From Aeromicrobium erythreum (GTDB lineage: Bacteria > Actinomycetota > Actinomycetes > Propionibacteriales > Nocardioidaceae), in the NCBI RefSeq assembly GCF_001509405.1, contig NZ_CP011502.1, positions 1-64,000 on the forward strand: a stretch of 64,000 nt of DNA, written 5' to 3'. The notes under the pieces were generated by a model. That model did not search any database. It was not told the origin of the DNA and was given only the letters and a program-made list of their open reading frames with translations. Every line of letters begins with the position of its first letter. The first letter of the stretch is position 1. The translations under genes and the position numbers were made by a program. This document shows, one piece after another, positions 31,193 through 39,625 of this stretch.

Positions 31193-31220
31193 GGCACGAC
31201 CCTACCAGCACGCCTGAGTA

Positions 31221-31250
31221 TGTTAGGTTGATGCCTAACAGCATTAGGCA
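31221..31250. promoter_or_regulatory. TetR-type operator between tetR and FBP genes
   Basis: Three alternating half-sites overlap: TGTTAGG (31221-31227), CCTAACA (31234-31240) and TTAGGCA (31244-31250). The first two make a perfect dyad with a 6-bp spacer; TGCCTAA (31232-31238) and TTAGGCA make another with a 5-bp spacer. It is AT-richer than its surroundings and placed between the divergent starts. Confidence 0.8.
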
Positions 31251-31273
31251 AAGTCACGACGCGAGGAGGGACC

Positions 31274-31765
31274 ATGCAGCCGCTCGACCCGCGCCAGGTG
31301 CGCGCCAGCATCGTGAACAGCTCGCGGAGCAGGATCGCGACGATGACGCTGCCCGCGCCGTGGCCGCCGGACCGCCTCGACGAGCGCGACTACCTCGGCT
31401 GGATCGACCCGAAGGCGCCGCTGCGCGCCTACGTCGTGCTGGGCGAGGAGATCGTCGCCGAGCCGGTTGGCGTGGAGCTGCGGTTGGCCGACTCGACAGG
31501 ACCGGCACGCACCACGCTGTGCGACTGGTGCCGCACCGACGACGGCACGTCGACCGCACGTCTGGTGGTGGCGCGCCGTGCCGGGCCGCGCGGACGCGCC
31601 GGCGACACGGTCGGCCAGTACGTCTGCGGTGACCTCGCCTGCTGGACGCGGGTGCGCCGGCCGCTCAAGGCGCACGAGAAGTCGGTCACCGGCGCGCCGG
31701 ACCTGCGCGTCGACGACCTGCGTCGTCGCGTGCTGGAGTTCGTCGACCGGGTGCGGGCGGGCTGA
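31274..31765 (+). CDS. FBP-domain (treble-clef zinc) protein
   Basis: A 163-residue protein. The C-terminal half has LCDWC and YVCGDLAC, two Cys pairs of the FBP_C treble-clef zinc finger family. Relatives are proposed to act on the ribosome or elongation factor, but this sequence alone does not show it. GAGGAGG precedes ATG 31274. Expression is probably controlled by the divergent TetR protein. The stop faces that of the DUF3618 gene within the palindrome GGCTGAGCCTCAGCC. Confidence 0.82.
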   Translation: MQPLDPRQVRASIVNSSRSRIATMTLPAPWPPDRLDERDYLGWIDPKAPLRAYVVLGEEIVAEPVGVELRLADSTGPARTTLCDWCRTDDGTSTARLVVARRAGPRGRAGDTVGQYVCGDLACWTRVRRPLKAHEKSVTGAPDLRVDDLRRRVLEFVDRVRAG

Positions 31766-31768
31766 GCC

Positions 31769-31972
31769 TCAGCCGCGACGCAGGAGCACGATGCCGACGA
31801 CGGCCGCCACGGCGGCGCCGACAAGGATCGCGATCCGACCCTTGTCGGCCTCGGCGACGGCCTCCTGGGCCCGTCCCTTGACGTCGAGCTTGTCGCCGAG
31901 CGCGTCGACGGTCTCGGCGAGGTGCTCGCGGGTCGCGTCGATCTCGGCCTCGAGGCGGGCGCGGTCGCTCAT
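31769..31972 (-). CDS. DUF3618 protein
   Basis: A 67-residue protein with RLEAEIDATREHLAETVDAL, the DUF3618 signature (coiled-coil-like), and a C-terminal membrane helix ending RRG. It is the last of three overlapping envelope genes; its ATG overlaps the stop of the holin-like gene. Confidence 0.87.
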   Translation of the reverse strand: MSDRARLEAEIDATREHLAETVDALGDKLDVKGRAQEAVAEADKGRIAILVGAAVAAVVGIVLLRRG

Positions 31973-32358
31973 GGGTGGTCTCCCTTCGCGGCGGCCACGT
32001 CGGCCTGCACGCTCTCGACCCTGGCGGCCGGCGCCTGGGTCACCTTCGTGACGTTCCGCTTGCCGACGAGGGCGGCGACTCCCGCGACCGCGAACAGCAC
32101 GACGGCCACGATGAGCGCGGCGAGCCACGGGTCGGTGACGTTCGCCAGGCCGAGCACGGCGGCGCTGATCAGCACGCCCAGCCCGTACAGGGCGATGACG
32201 CCCGCGGCTCCGAAGAGTCCCGCGCCGACGCCGACGCGCTTGCCCGCCTGGGCGAGGTCGTCCTTGGCGAGCTGCATCTCGGCGCGGATCAGCGTCGAGA
32301 TGTCCTCGGTGGCCTGCGCGATGAGCCGTCCGGTCGACTCGTCCGACGGGGAGGTCAC
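31969..32358 (-). CDS. Phage-holin-superfamily-like membrane protein (DUF1469)
   Basis: A 129-residue protein with two membrane helices (about 45-70 and 78-98) and LIRAEMQLAKDDLAQAGKRV before them, the pattern of the actinobacterial DUF1469/Phage_holin_3_6 family. Despite the name, the position between YtxH-like and DUF3618 genes and the absence of phage genes suggest a housekeeping envelope protein. GTG start, overlapping the YtxH-like gene by four bases. Confidence 0.85.
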   Translation of the reverse strand: MTSPSDESTGRLIAQATEDISTLIRAEMQLAKDDLAQAGKRVGVGAGLFGAAGVIALYGLGVLISAAVLGLANVTDPWLAALIVAVVLFAVAGVAALVGKRNVTKVTQAPAARVESVQADVAAAKGDHP

Positions 32359-32768
32359 AGGCGCCTCGTGCGCGGCTCGGCGAGGTCGGCGGCGGTCGGC
32401 GGGTTGTTGGCCGGTCGCGTCGACGTGACCTCGGTGTCGGCCTCCGCGAGGGCGGCGTCGACGTCGTAGGAGGCGTCGGCCGGGTCGGTCGAGACGCGAG
32501 CGTCGTCGGAGCCGTGGCCCTTGACGACGTCGGCGACCTTGGAGCCTGCGGCGCTGGCGGCGGACGAGGCCGCGTCGGCGGCGGCCGAGCCGGCTGCGCT
32601 GGCGGCGCTCTTGGCAGCGTCGGCCGCGTGGTCGACACCGCTCTGGACGGTCGGTGAGTTCCAGACCTTCTGGGTCTGGGTGCGGATCTGGTCGTAGCGC
32701 TCGCGGCCGGCGCGCGTGCCGAGCACGTAGCCGGCGACGCCGGCAGCCGCGATGAACAGCTTGTTCAC
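32355..32768 (-). CDS. YtxH-like membrane-anchored protein
   Basis: A 137-residue protein beginning VNKLFIAAAGVAGYVLGTRA, a short glycine-rich anchor typical of YtxH proteins, then an Ala/Ser-rich helical stretch (about 50-85) and an acidic tail. GTG 32768 is preceded by GGGGAA at seven bases, which is why I prefer it to the longer frame from 32822. First gene of the three-gene operon. Confidence 0.78.
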   Translation of the reverse strand: MNKLFIAAAGVAGYVLGTRAGRERYDQIRTQTQKVWNSPTVQSGVDHAADAAKSAASAAGSAAADAASSAASAAGSKVADVVKGHGSDDARVSTDPADASYDVDAALAEADTEVTSTRPANNPPTAADLAEPRTRRL

Positions 32769-32864
32769 GTCAGGTTCCCCTTCGCAGACGACTCCCCCAT
32801 GGTGGAACACACAGAGGTCCACAGCATCCCGGGAGTCGCCACGTCCCGCAACCGCAGGGAGGGA

Positions 32865-33725
32865 TCACGAAGCCGGCGGACGCTCCGGCGGCGTCATGGC
32901 CCAACGGATCGACCGCGTGACGACCTCGCCCCCGATCCGCACGGCGCTCGCCTCGGCGACGGGCAGGTACGGCAGACGCAACGGCCAGCGCGTCCAGCGC
33001 GGCATGAGACCGACGGCCGCCGCCGCGAGCACGCCGTACGGCACGCGTACGGCGAGCGGCACCGGCGGGTGCACCAGCAGGTAGCGCGCCGTGCGCCGTG
33101 CCGCCGCCGTGCTCGCGAGCTCCGGACGGAATGCGGCGAGCGCCGCATCGAGCTCCGCGACCGTCGTGGGCACGTCGCTCGCCCCGAGCTCGCGGGCCAC
33201 CACGGCCGCCTCGGCCACGTACGCGTCGCGGCCGGCGGTGTCCAGCGGACGTCGGCCGTACCGGTCGTGCGCCCGCAGGAAGCTGTCGACCTCGGCGACG
33301 TGCACCCACCGCAGCAGCTGCGGGTCCGACGCGCGGTAGGGGCGGCCGTCCGGCGCCACCCCGGTGATCGTCTCGTGCACGGCACGCACGCCTCGAATGG
33401 CGCGCGTCGCGTCGGCGTCGGTCCCGAACGTGGTCACGGCGAGGAACCCGCTCGTGCGCTGCAGCCGACCCCACGGGTCGCCCCGGAAGCCCGAGTTCTG
33501 GTCGACCGCCGCCATCGCCAGCGGGTGCAGCGACTGCAGCAGCAGCGCCCGGATGCCGCCCACGAACATCGACGCGTCGCCGTGCACCGTCGCGATCGCC
33601 GAGTCCGGCCCGAACCGGCGCGGTCCGGGAGCGAACATGATCCGCTCGCGCCGGGCCGGGCCCTCGTCGCCCGCCACGCGGGCGAAGATCATCCGCCCCA
33701 GCCGGTCCCGCACGTCGAGGTCCAT
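32865..33725 (-). CDS. DUF2236 / MpaB-type oxygenase-like protein
   Basis: A 286-residue protein of the DUF2236 family, which includes the heme latex-clearing oxygenases and MpaB. Family features are LLLQSLHPLAMAAVDQNSGF, where the His is a likely heme ligand, and LLRWVHVAEVDSFLRAHDRYG. Two weak hydrophobic stretches lie near the C-terminus. The substrate is unknown. GGAGGG is close to ATG 33725. Confidence 0.85.
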   Translation of the reverse strand: MDLDVRDRLGRMIFARVAGDEGPARRERIMFAPGPRRFGPDSAIATVHGDASMFVGGIRALLLQSLHPLAMAAVDQNSGFRGDPWGRLQRTSGFLAVTTFGTDADATRAIRGVRAVHETITGVAPDGRPYRASDPQLLRWVHVAEVDSFLRAHDRYGRRPLDTAGRDAYVAEAAVVARELGASDVPTTVAELDAALAAFRPELASTAAARRTARYLLVHPPVPLAVRVPYGVLAAAAVGLMPRWTRWPLRLPYLPVAEASAVRIGGEVVTRSIRWAMTPPERPPAS

Positions 33726-33756
33726 GCCCTCCAGTCTCGCCGAGCTGACGAAGTTC

Positions 33757-33963
33757 GCACGGGAATCTCCGCTAGGCCCGGAAAGCTCCCCGGGCGAACC
33801 GCAGGAAACCGTGCGCGGTGAGAGATTCCCAGGTCGACCTGGGAATCTCCTTGCACGTCAGCCATGCACGGAAATCTTCGATAGGCCCGGAAAGCTCTCC
33901 GGGCTAATCACGGGAAACCGTGCCTGGGTGGGAGATTCCCAGGTCGACCTGGGAATCTCCCAC
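33757..33963. repeat. Duplicated 109-bp palindromic element
   Basis: Two imperfect copies lie head to tail with a period of 109 bp, starting GCACGG at 33757 and 33866. Each has an outer stem GCACGG/CCGTGC, an inner stem GCCCGG/CCGGGC around AAAGCTC, and then a perfect palindrome with half-site GAGATTCCCAGGTC. That palindrome is 28 bp at 33822-33849 and 36 bp at 33928-33963. The second copy lies four bases beyond the stop of the ABC transporter gene and could act as its terminator. Confidence 0.88.
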
Positions 33964-33967
33964 GGCG

Positions 33968-36619
33968 TCAGGGGGTGGGGGCGGCGCGCCGGCGACGCTG
34001 CTCGGCCGGGTCGGGCACCGGGACGGCGGCGATGAGGCGCTGCGTGTACGCCTCCTGTGGGCGCCGCAGGACGTCCTCGCGCGACCCCTGCTCCACCAGC
34101 CGACCGTGCTGCAGCACCGCCACCCGGTTCGCGAGCGAGTCGACGACGGCCAGGTCGTGGCTGATGAACAGGCACGCGAACCCGACCCGCTGCTGGAGCT
34201 CGGCGAACAGCTCGAGCACCGTGGCCTGCACCGAGACGTCGAGCGCCGACGTCGGCTCGTCCGCGATGAGCAGGTCCGGGTCGAGCGCGATCGCGCGGGC
34301 CAGGCTGATCCGCTGGCGCTGACCACCGGACAGCTCGTGACCGAACCGCGCCGCGTACGACGCCGGTAGCTGCACCGACTCCAGCAGCGACGCCACCTTC
34401 GCGTCGACCTGCGCCGCCGACAGATCCGTCTGCACCCGCAGCGGCTCGGCGATGCAGTCGCCGATGCTCATCCGCGGGTTCAACGACGACGCCGGGTCCT
34501 GGAAGACGAACCCGAAGCGCGAGCGCAACGGCCGCAGCCGTGCGTCCGACAGTCCCGACACGACCGTCCCCGACACCGAGACCGTGCCGCTGGTCGGCTG
34601 CTGCAGCCCGACTGCCGTGCGACCGATCGTCGACTTGCCCGACCCCGACTCCCCGACGAGGCCGAGCACCTCGCCGCGCCGTACCTGCAGCGACACGTGG
34701 TCGACCGCCGTGAACGCCGGCTGCCCGAGCCGTCCGGCGAACTCGACGACGAGGTCGTCGACGTCGAGCACCACCTCGCTCGACAGGTCGACCGGCTCCG
34801 GGCCGTCCTCGCGGCCGAGATGCGGCACCGCGTCGAGCAGGGCCCGCGTGTACGGGTGCCGCGGTTCCGCGAACAGCCGGTCCACCGGCGCCGTCTCCAC
34901 GAGACGGCCGCGGTACATCACCACCACCCGATCGGCCACGTCGGCCACCACGCCCATGTTGTGGGTGATCAGCACGATCGCCGTCCCCAACCGGTCGCGC
35001 AGGCTCAGCAGCAGGTCGAGGATCTGCGCCTGCACCGTCACGTCGAGCGCCGTCGTCGGCTCGTCGGCCACGATCACGTCCGGGTCGCACGCGATCGCCA
35101 TCGCGATCACCACCCGCTGCTTCTGCCCGCCCGACAGCTGGTGCGGGTAGTAGTCGACCCGCTGCTCCGGGTCGGGCAGCCCGACCAGCTCCAGCAGCTC
35201 CACCGCCCGCGCCCGCGCCTCCTTCGCGCTCACCGATCGGTGCGCGCGGATGCCCTGCACGATCTGCCAGCCGACCGTGCGCACCGGGTCGAGCGCCGTC
35301 GACGGCTCCTGGAAGACCATCGACACCTCGTCGCCACGCACCGAGCGCAGCTCCCGCTGGCTCCGCCCGACCAGCTCACGGTCGCGCACGGAGGAGCTGC
35401 CCGGGTTCTCGCCCGACCGCAGCACCGCCGACCCCTCGACCGTCGCGGTCGAGGGCAGCAGCCCGAGGACGGCGCGAGCCGTCACCGACTTGCCCGAGCC
35501 CGACTCGCCCACCACGGCCAGCACCTCGCCCGGCGCCACGTCGAACGACAGGTCCCGCACGGCACGCACCCGCCCGCCGTCGGTGCTGAACGAGACCGAC
35601 AGGTCCGACAACGACAGCACCGCCGCACGGCGCACGTCCGCCGGCACGTCCTCGGCGACCGTCGCTGCGGCGTCGTCGTCGAGCTGGATCTCGCTCTCGG
35701 TCCCGTCGCCCGCGCGCGTGCGCAGCAGCGGGTTGAGCACGTCGTTGAGGCTCTCGCCCACCAGCGTCACGCCGAGCACGACCAGCACGATCGCCAGGCC
35801 GGGGAAGACGCCGGTCCACCAGATGCCGTTCGTCGCGTCCGGCAACGCCTTGTTCAGGTCGTAGCCCCACTCCGCCGCCGCCGACGGCTCGATGCCGAAC
35901 CCGAGGAAGCCCAGACCCGCCAGCGTGAGGATGGCCTCCGACGCGTTGAGCGTGCCGATGATCGGCAGGTTCTGGGCCACGTTGCTGAACACGTGCCGGA
36001 ACATGATGCGGGGGGTCCGCACTCCTACGACGCGTGCCGCGTCGACGTACGGCTCGGTCTTCACCGACAGCGTCGCGTTGCGGATGACGCGGAAGTACTG
36101 CGGCACGAAGATCACGGTGATCGAGATCGCCGCCGACATGATGCCGCCGAACGCTCCGCTCGACCCGCCCGAGAGCACGATCGAGACGACGATGGCGAGC
36201 AGCAGCGACGGGAATGCGTAGAGGGCGTCCATGACGAGCACGAGCACGCGGTCGAGCCAGCCGCCGAGGTAGCCCGACACGAGCCCGAGCGGCACGCCCA
36301 CGACGCTCGAGAGCACCACGGCCAGGGCGATGACGATCATCGCCGTCCGCGTGCCGTACACGACCCGCGAGAACACGTCGGTGCCGCCGACGGTCGTCCC
36401 GAACCAGTGCGCCGACGACGGTGCCTGCTGTGCGCCGAACACGACGCCGTCGGTGGTGCGGTCGGCGTCGAAGCCGTAGGGGGCGATCCACGGTGCGAAC
36501 ACGGCGACGACGACGAACAGCAGCACCAGGCCGAAGCCCAGCAGCAGCATGAACCGCTGCAGACCGTGGCTCTGCCGCACGACACCCGGCACGAGACGCT
36601 GCACTCCTGCGCGCGCCAT
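33968..36619 (-). CDS. Oligopeptide ABC transporter: fused permease + two ATPase domains (DppC-DppD-DppF)
   Basis: An 883-residue fusion. Residues about 1-290 are a DppC/OppC permease with six helices (family loop AARVVGVRTPRIMFRHVFSN). Residues about 310-565 are the first ATPase (GESGSGKSVTA, LSGGQKQRV, VIVADEPTTALDV). Residues about 590-870 are the second (GESGSGKSTIG, LSGGQRQRI, LLIADEPTSALDV). Both ATPase sites look intact. The ATG at 36619 overlaps the stop of the partner permease; the frame is open further upstream, but only inside that gene. It imports peptides or nickel; the substrate is not readable. Confidence 0.92.
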   Translation of the reverse strand: MARAGVQRLVPGVVRQSHGLQRFMLLLGFGLVLLFVVVAVFAPWIAPYGFDADRTTDGVVFGAQQAPSSAHWFGTTVGGTDVFSRVVYGTRTAMIVIALAVVLSSVVGVPLGLVSGYLGGWLDRVLVLVMDALYAFPSLLLAIVVSIVLSGGSSGAFGGIMSAAISITVIFVPQYFRVIRNATLSVKTEPYVDAARVVGVRTPRIMFRHVFSNVAQNLPIIGTLNASEAILTLAGLGFLGFGIEPSAAAEWGYDLNKALPDATNGIWWTGVFPGLAIVLVVLGVTLVGESLNDVLNPLLRTRAGDGTESEIQLDDDAAATVAEDVPADVRRAAVLSLSDLSVSFSTDGGRVRAVRDLSFDVAPGEVLAVVGESGSGKSVTARAVLGLLPSTATVEGSAVLRSGENPGSSSVRDRELVGRSQRELRSVRGDEVSMVFQEPSTALDPVRTVGWQIVQGIRAHRSVSAKEARARAVELLELVGLPDPEQRVDYYPHQLSGGQKQRVVIAMAIACDPDVIVADEPTTALDVTVQAQILDLLLSLRDRLGTAIVLITHNMGVVADVADRVVVMYRGRLVETAPVDRLFAEPRHPYTRALLDAVPHLGREDGPEPVDLSSEVVLDVDDLVVEFAGRLGQPAFTAVDHVSLQVRRGEVLGLVGESGSGKSTIGRTAVGLQQPTSGTVSVSGTVVSGLSDARLRPLRSRFGFVFQDPASSLNPRMSIGDCIAEPLRVQTDLSAAQVDAKVASLLESVQLPASYAARFGHELSGGQRQRISLARAIALDPDLLIADEPTSALDVSVQATVLELFAELQQRVGFACLFISHDLAVVDSLANRVAVLQHGRLVEQGSREDVLRRPQEAYTQRLIAAVPVPDPAEQRRRRAAPTP

Positions 36620-37713
36620 CAGAACCGCACCCTCGGGTCGACGAGCGCGACGATCACGTCGATCAGGAAGCTCGCCACGCACACCACGAGCGCGATCACC
36701 GTGACGATGCCCTGCACCGCCAGGAAGTCGCGGGCCTTCAGGTACTCCGCGAGCGCGTAGCCGATGCCCTTCCACTCGAAGGTGGTCTCCGTCAGCACCG
36801 CACCCGCCAGCAGCATCGCGACCTGCATGCCCATCACCGTCACCACGGGCACGAGGGCGTTGCGGAACGCGACCTTGCGGATCACGCGACCCTCGGCCAT
36901 GCCACGGGCCCGCGCCGACGTCACGTACTCGGCGCGCATCGTCTGCAGCAGGTTGATGCGCACCAGGCGCAGGAACACGCCACCGGTCAGCAGGCCCAGC
37001 GCGAGCGCGGGCAGCAGCGCGTACTGCAGCACCTCCAGCACGTACCGCGGGTCGCCCCACAGGATCGCGTCGACGAGCAGGATGTTCGTGCGCGGTCGCA
37101 CCTGCTCGAGCGTCAGCAGCGTCGAGGTCGACGCCCGACCCGACGACGGCCAGCCGAACGGCGTGAACGCCAGCTTCAGCAGCAGCCCGACGAAGAACAC
37201 CGGCGCGGCGTACGCCACGATCGCGAACAGCCGCAGGGTCACGTCGGGCAGCCGGTCGCGGTAGCGCGCTGCCAGCCGGCCGAGCGGCACGCCGACGGCG
37301 AACGCGACGACGAGCGCGTAGAACGACAGCTCCAGGGTCGCCGCGCCGTTGACGCGCAGCACCTCCGAGATCGGCTGGTTGTCGGTCAGGGACCGACCGA
37401 AGTCACCGTGCAGCAGACCCGACAGGTACTCCCAGTACTGCACCAGGAGCGGGCGGTCGAGCCCGGCCTCGGCCTTGCGCTCGGCGATCTGCTCGGGCGT
37501 CAGCCGCCCGCCCTGCGCGGCCGTGATCGGGTCGCCGATCACCCGCAGCAGCACGAACACGAGGGTGACGAGCACCCAGATCATCGGGACGACGAGCGCC
37601 AGCCGGACGAGCAGGTAGCGCGCCAGCGGGGGCAGGCCCCGGCGCGAGCCCGACGGCGCGGCCGGGACGGGGGTGGGCGGCTCGCCGGCAGCGAGCACCT
37701 CGGCGGAGGACAT
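36619..37713 (-). CDS. Oligopeptide ABC transporter permease DppB-like
   Basis: A 364-residue permease with six helices and the family motif near RAEYVTSARARGMAEGRVI. A 35-residue Pro/Ala-rich cytosolic N-terminus precedes the first helix. It forms the channel with the DppC domain of the fused downstream gene, which it overlaps by ATGA. The binding-protein gene is upstream in the same direction, separated by a strong hairpin. Confidence 0.92.
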   Translation of the reverse strand: MSSAEVLAAGEPPTPVPAAPSGSRRGLPPLARYLLVRLALVVPMIWVLVTLVFVLLRVIGDPITAAQGGRLTPEQIAERKAEAGLDRPLLVQYWEYLSGLLHGDFGRSLTDNQPISEVLRVNGAATLELSFYALVVAFAVGVPLGRLAARYRDRLPDVTLRLFAIVAYAAPVFFVGLLLKLAFTPFGWPSSGRASTSTLLTLEQVRPRTNILLVDAILWGDPRYVLEVLQYALLPALALGLLTGGVFLRLVRINLLQTMRAEYVTSARARGMAEGRVIRKVAFRNALVPVVTVMGMQVAMLLAGAVLTETTFEWKGIGYALAEYLKARDFLAVQGIVTVIALVVCVASFLIDVIVALVDPRVRF

Positions 37714-37758
37714 GCGGCTCCTCAGGAGTGAAGGGAGGTCGGACGGGTGGGCACGCGA

Positions 37759-37789
37759 GAGGGGGTGGGTCCGTCGGACCCACCCCCTC
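37759..37789 (-). terminator. Perfect hairpin between binding protein and permease genes
   Basis: GAGGGGGTGGGTCCG (37759-37773) and CGGACCCACCCCCTC (37775-37789) are perfect reverse complements around a single central T. It sits nine bases after the binding-protein stop. It probably acts as a partial terminator or RNA-stabilising end, so that the binding protein is made in excess over the membrane parts. Confidence 0.82.
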
Positions 37790-37797
37790 CTCCTGCG

Positions 37798-39384
37798 TCA
37801 GCCCTTCGACAGGGACGCGAAGCGGAACTTGAACGACGCGTCGAGCGTGTCGTCCACGCCCTCGACGTCGTCGCCGGAGACCGCCACCTGCGAGCCGGTC
37901 AGCAGCGGCAGGATCGGCACCTGCTGCGCCACCCGCTCCTGCACCTCGCCGAGCGTCTTCGCCCGGGCCGTGGCGTCGGACTCGGTGCGCTCGGTGTCGA
38001 GCAGCTTCGTCGTCGTCGTGTCCTCGTAGTGCGACTGGAGGAAGTTGTTCGGCGCGAAGAACGGCGTCAGGTAGTTGTCCGGGTCCGGGAAGTCCGGGAA
38101 CCAGCCGAGCTGGTACATCGGGTAGGCGTCCTTGACCCGCTCCTCGGAGTACGTCGTCCACTCCGTCGACTGCAGGTCCACCGTGAACAGCTTCGTCGCC
38201 TCGAGCTGACGCTTGACCATCGCGTACTCCTGGTCGGAGTTCGAGCCGTAGTGGTCGGGGTTGTACTGCAGGTTCAGCTCGACCGGGGTGGCCACGCCGG
38301 CCTCGTCGAGGAACGCCTTCGCCTTGTCGACGTCGGGCTTCTCGCCGTAGAGCTCCTTGAACGGCTCGGTGGCCGCCGTCTGGCCCTCCGGCACCGCCGA
38401 GTAGGCCGGCGTGTAGGTGCCCTTGTAGACCTGCTCGGACAGCTCGTCACGGTCGATCGAGCTCGCGACGGCCTGGCGGATCGCCGTCTTCTGGGCGTCG
38501 TCGTCACCGGGCATGGTCTTGAGGTTGAAGACGATGTAGCGCAGCTCGCCGCCGTCGCCCTTGTGGACGGTGACGCCGTCGGCCTTCTCCAGGCTGGCGA
38601 TGTCGGTGGGCGTCAGCGAGCGCCACGCGACGTCGATCTTGCCGTTCTGGACGTCGAGCTTCAGGTTGTTGGCGTCGGCGTAGTAGGTCAGCGTCACGGC
38701 GTCGTTCTTCGGCGTGCCGAACGCACCGTCGTAGTCCTTGTTGCGCGTGAACTCGGCCAGCTCGTTCTTCTTGTAGCTGCCGATCGTGTACGGACCGGAG
38801 AAGCCCTGCGCCTTCACGGCGGCGGCGTCGTCGTCGAGCACCTTGTCGGCCGGGTAGGTCTCCTCGTCGACGATCGGTCCCGCCGACGTCGCGAGCACCT
38901 GCGGGAACGTGACGTCGTTCGGCGCGGCGAGCGTGAACACGACCGTCGAGTCGTCGCGCGCCTCGACCTTCTTCATGGCGCCGAGCAGCGAGGCCGGGCC
39001 GTTGGGGTCGTTGATGTCGACGATCCGCTGGAAGGAGAAGGCGACGTCGGACGCGGTCAGCTCGTTGCCGTTCGCGAACGTCAGGCCGTCCTTCACGGTG
39101 CAGACGTACTCCGTGGGCGTCTCGAAGTCACAGGACTCCGCGGCGTCGGGCGTCAGGTCCGTGCTCCCCGCGGGGAAGTTCATCAGGTACTGGTAGGCCT
39201 GCGTCTGGACCTGCGTGGAGCCGTTGTCGTACGAGCCGGCCGGGTCGATCGAGACGACCTTGTCGGTGGTGCCGACGAGGATGCCGGCGTCCGTGTCGCC
39301 GGTGTTCCCGGCGCCGCACGCCGCGAGCGCCAGGCCGGCGAGAGTCGTGGCAGCCACGGCGGCCGCCCCCCGATGGATGTGCAT
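37798..39384 (-). CDS. Family-5 solute-binding lipoprotein (DppA/OppA-like)
   Basis: A 528-residue extracellular peptide-binding lipoprotein with signal peptide and lipobox LALAAC (Cys near residue 23). Family-5 landmarks are the early SYDNGSTQVQTQAYQYL region and LTASDVAFSFQRI near residue 115. QLGWFPDFPDPDNYL lies near residue 425. AGGAAGG before ATG 39384 supports the start. It delivers substrate to the permease/ATPase genes downstream. Confidence 0.92.
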   Translation of the reverse strand: MHIHRGAAAVAATTLAGLALAACGAGNTGDTDAGILVGTTDKVVSIDPAGSYDNGSTQVQTQAYQYLMNFPAGSTDLTPDAAESCDFETPTEYVCTVKDGLTFANGNELTASDVAFSFQRIVDINDPNGPASLLGAMKKVEARDDSTVVFTLAAPNDVTFPQVLATSAGPIVDEETYPADKVLDDDAAAVKAQGFSGPYTIGSYKKNELAEFTRNKDYDGAFGTPKNDAVTLTYYADANNLKLDVQNGKIDVAWRSLTPTDIASLEKADGVTVHKGDGGELRYIVFNLKTMPGDDDAQKTAIRQAVASSIDRDELSEQVYKGTYTPAYSAVPEGQTAATEPFKELYGEKPDVDKAKAFLDEAGVATPVELNLQYNPDHYGSNSDQEYAMVKRQLEATKLFTVDLQSTEWTTYSEERVKDAYPMYQLGWFPDFPDPDNYLTPFFAPNNFLQSHYEDTTTTKLLDTERTESDATARAKTLGEVQERVAQQVPILPLLTGSQVAVSGDDVEGVDDTLDASFKFRFASLSKG

Positions 39385-39625
39385 GCGCTGCCTTCCTGAG
39401 CAGGTGTGACCGGGCCGTCGAGGGCCCGGGCGTCGTGTGCTGGCACGCTAGCCGCGTCCGACGGTGACGAGAAGCCCTCCACAGGTTGCGTTTCGGTGAC
39501 GACCGCGGCGTCCGACGTCATGGTCCGCGTCGTCGTGACTCGTGTCTCTCGTGTCCATCCGGTTCTCGTCAACTCGCCCCACGAAGCCGGTCCCGCCCCT
39601 ATCCTCGCTCGGGAGGGAGTCGTCC

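Noticed and set aside
31969-32358. Holin-like gene as evidence of a prophage
   Set aside because: No lysin, capsid, terminase or integrase nearby; the family is common as a housekeeping envelope protein.
35376-36491. Long minus-strand frame of 371 residues inside the fused ABC gene
   Set aside because: A shadow in another frame; Arg-rich with no motif.
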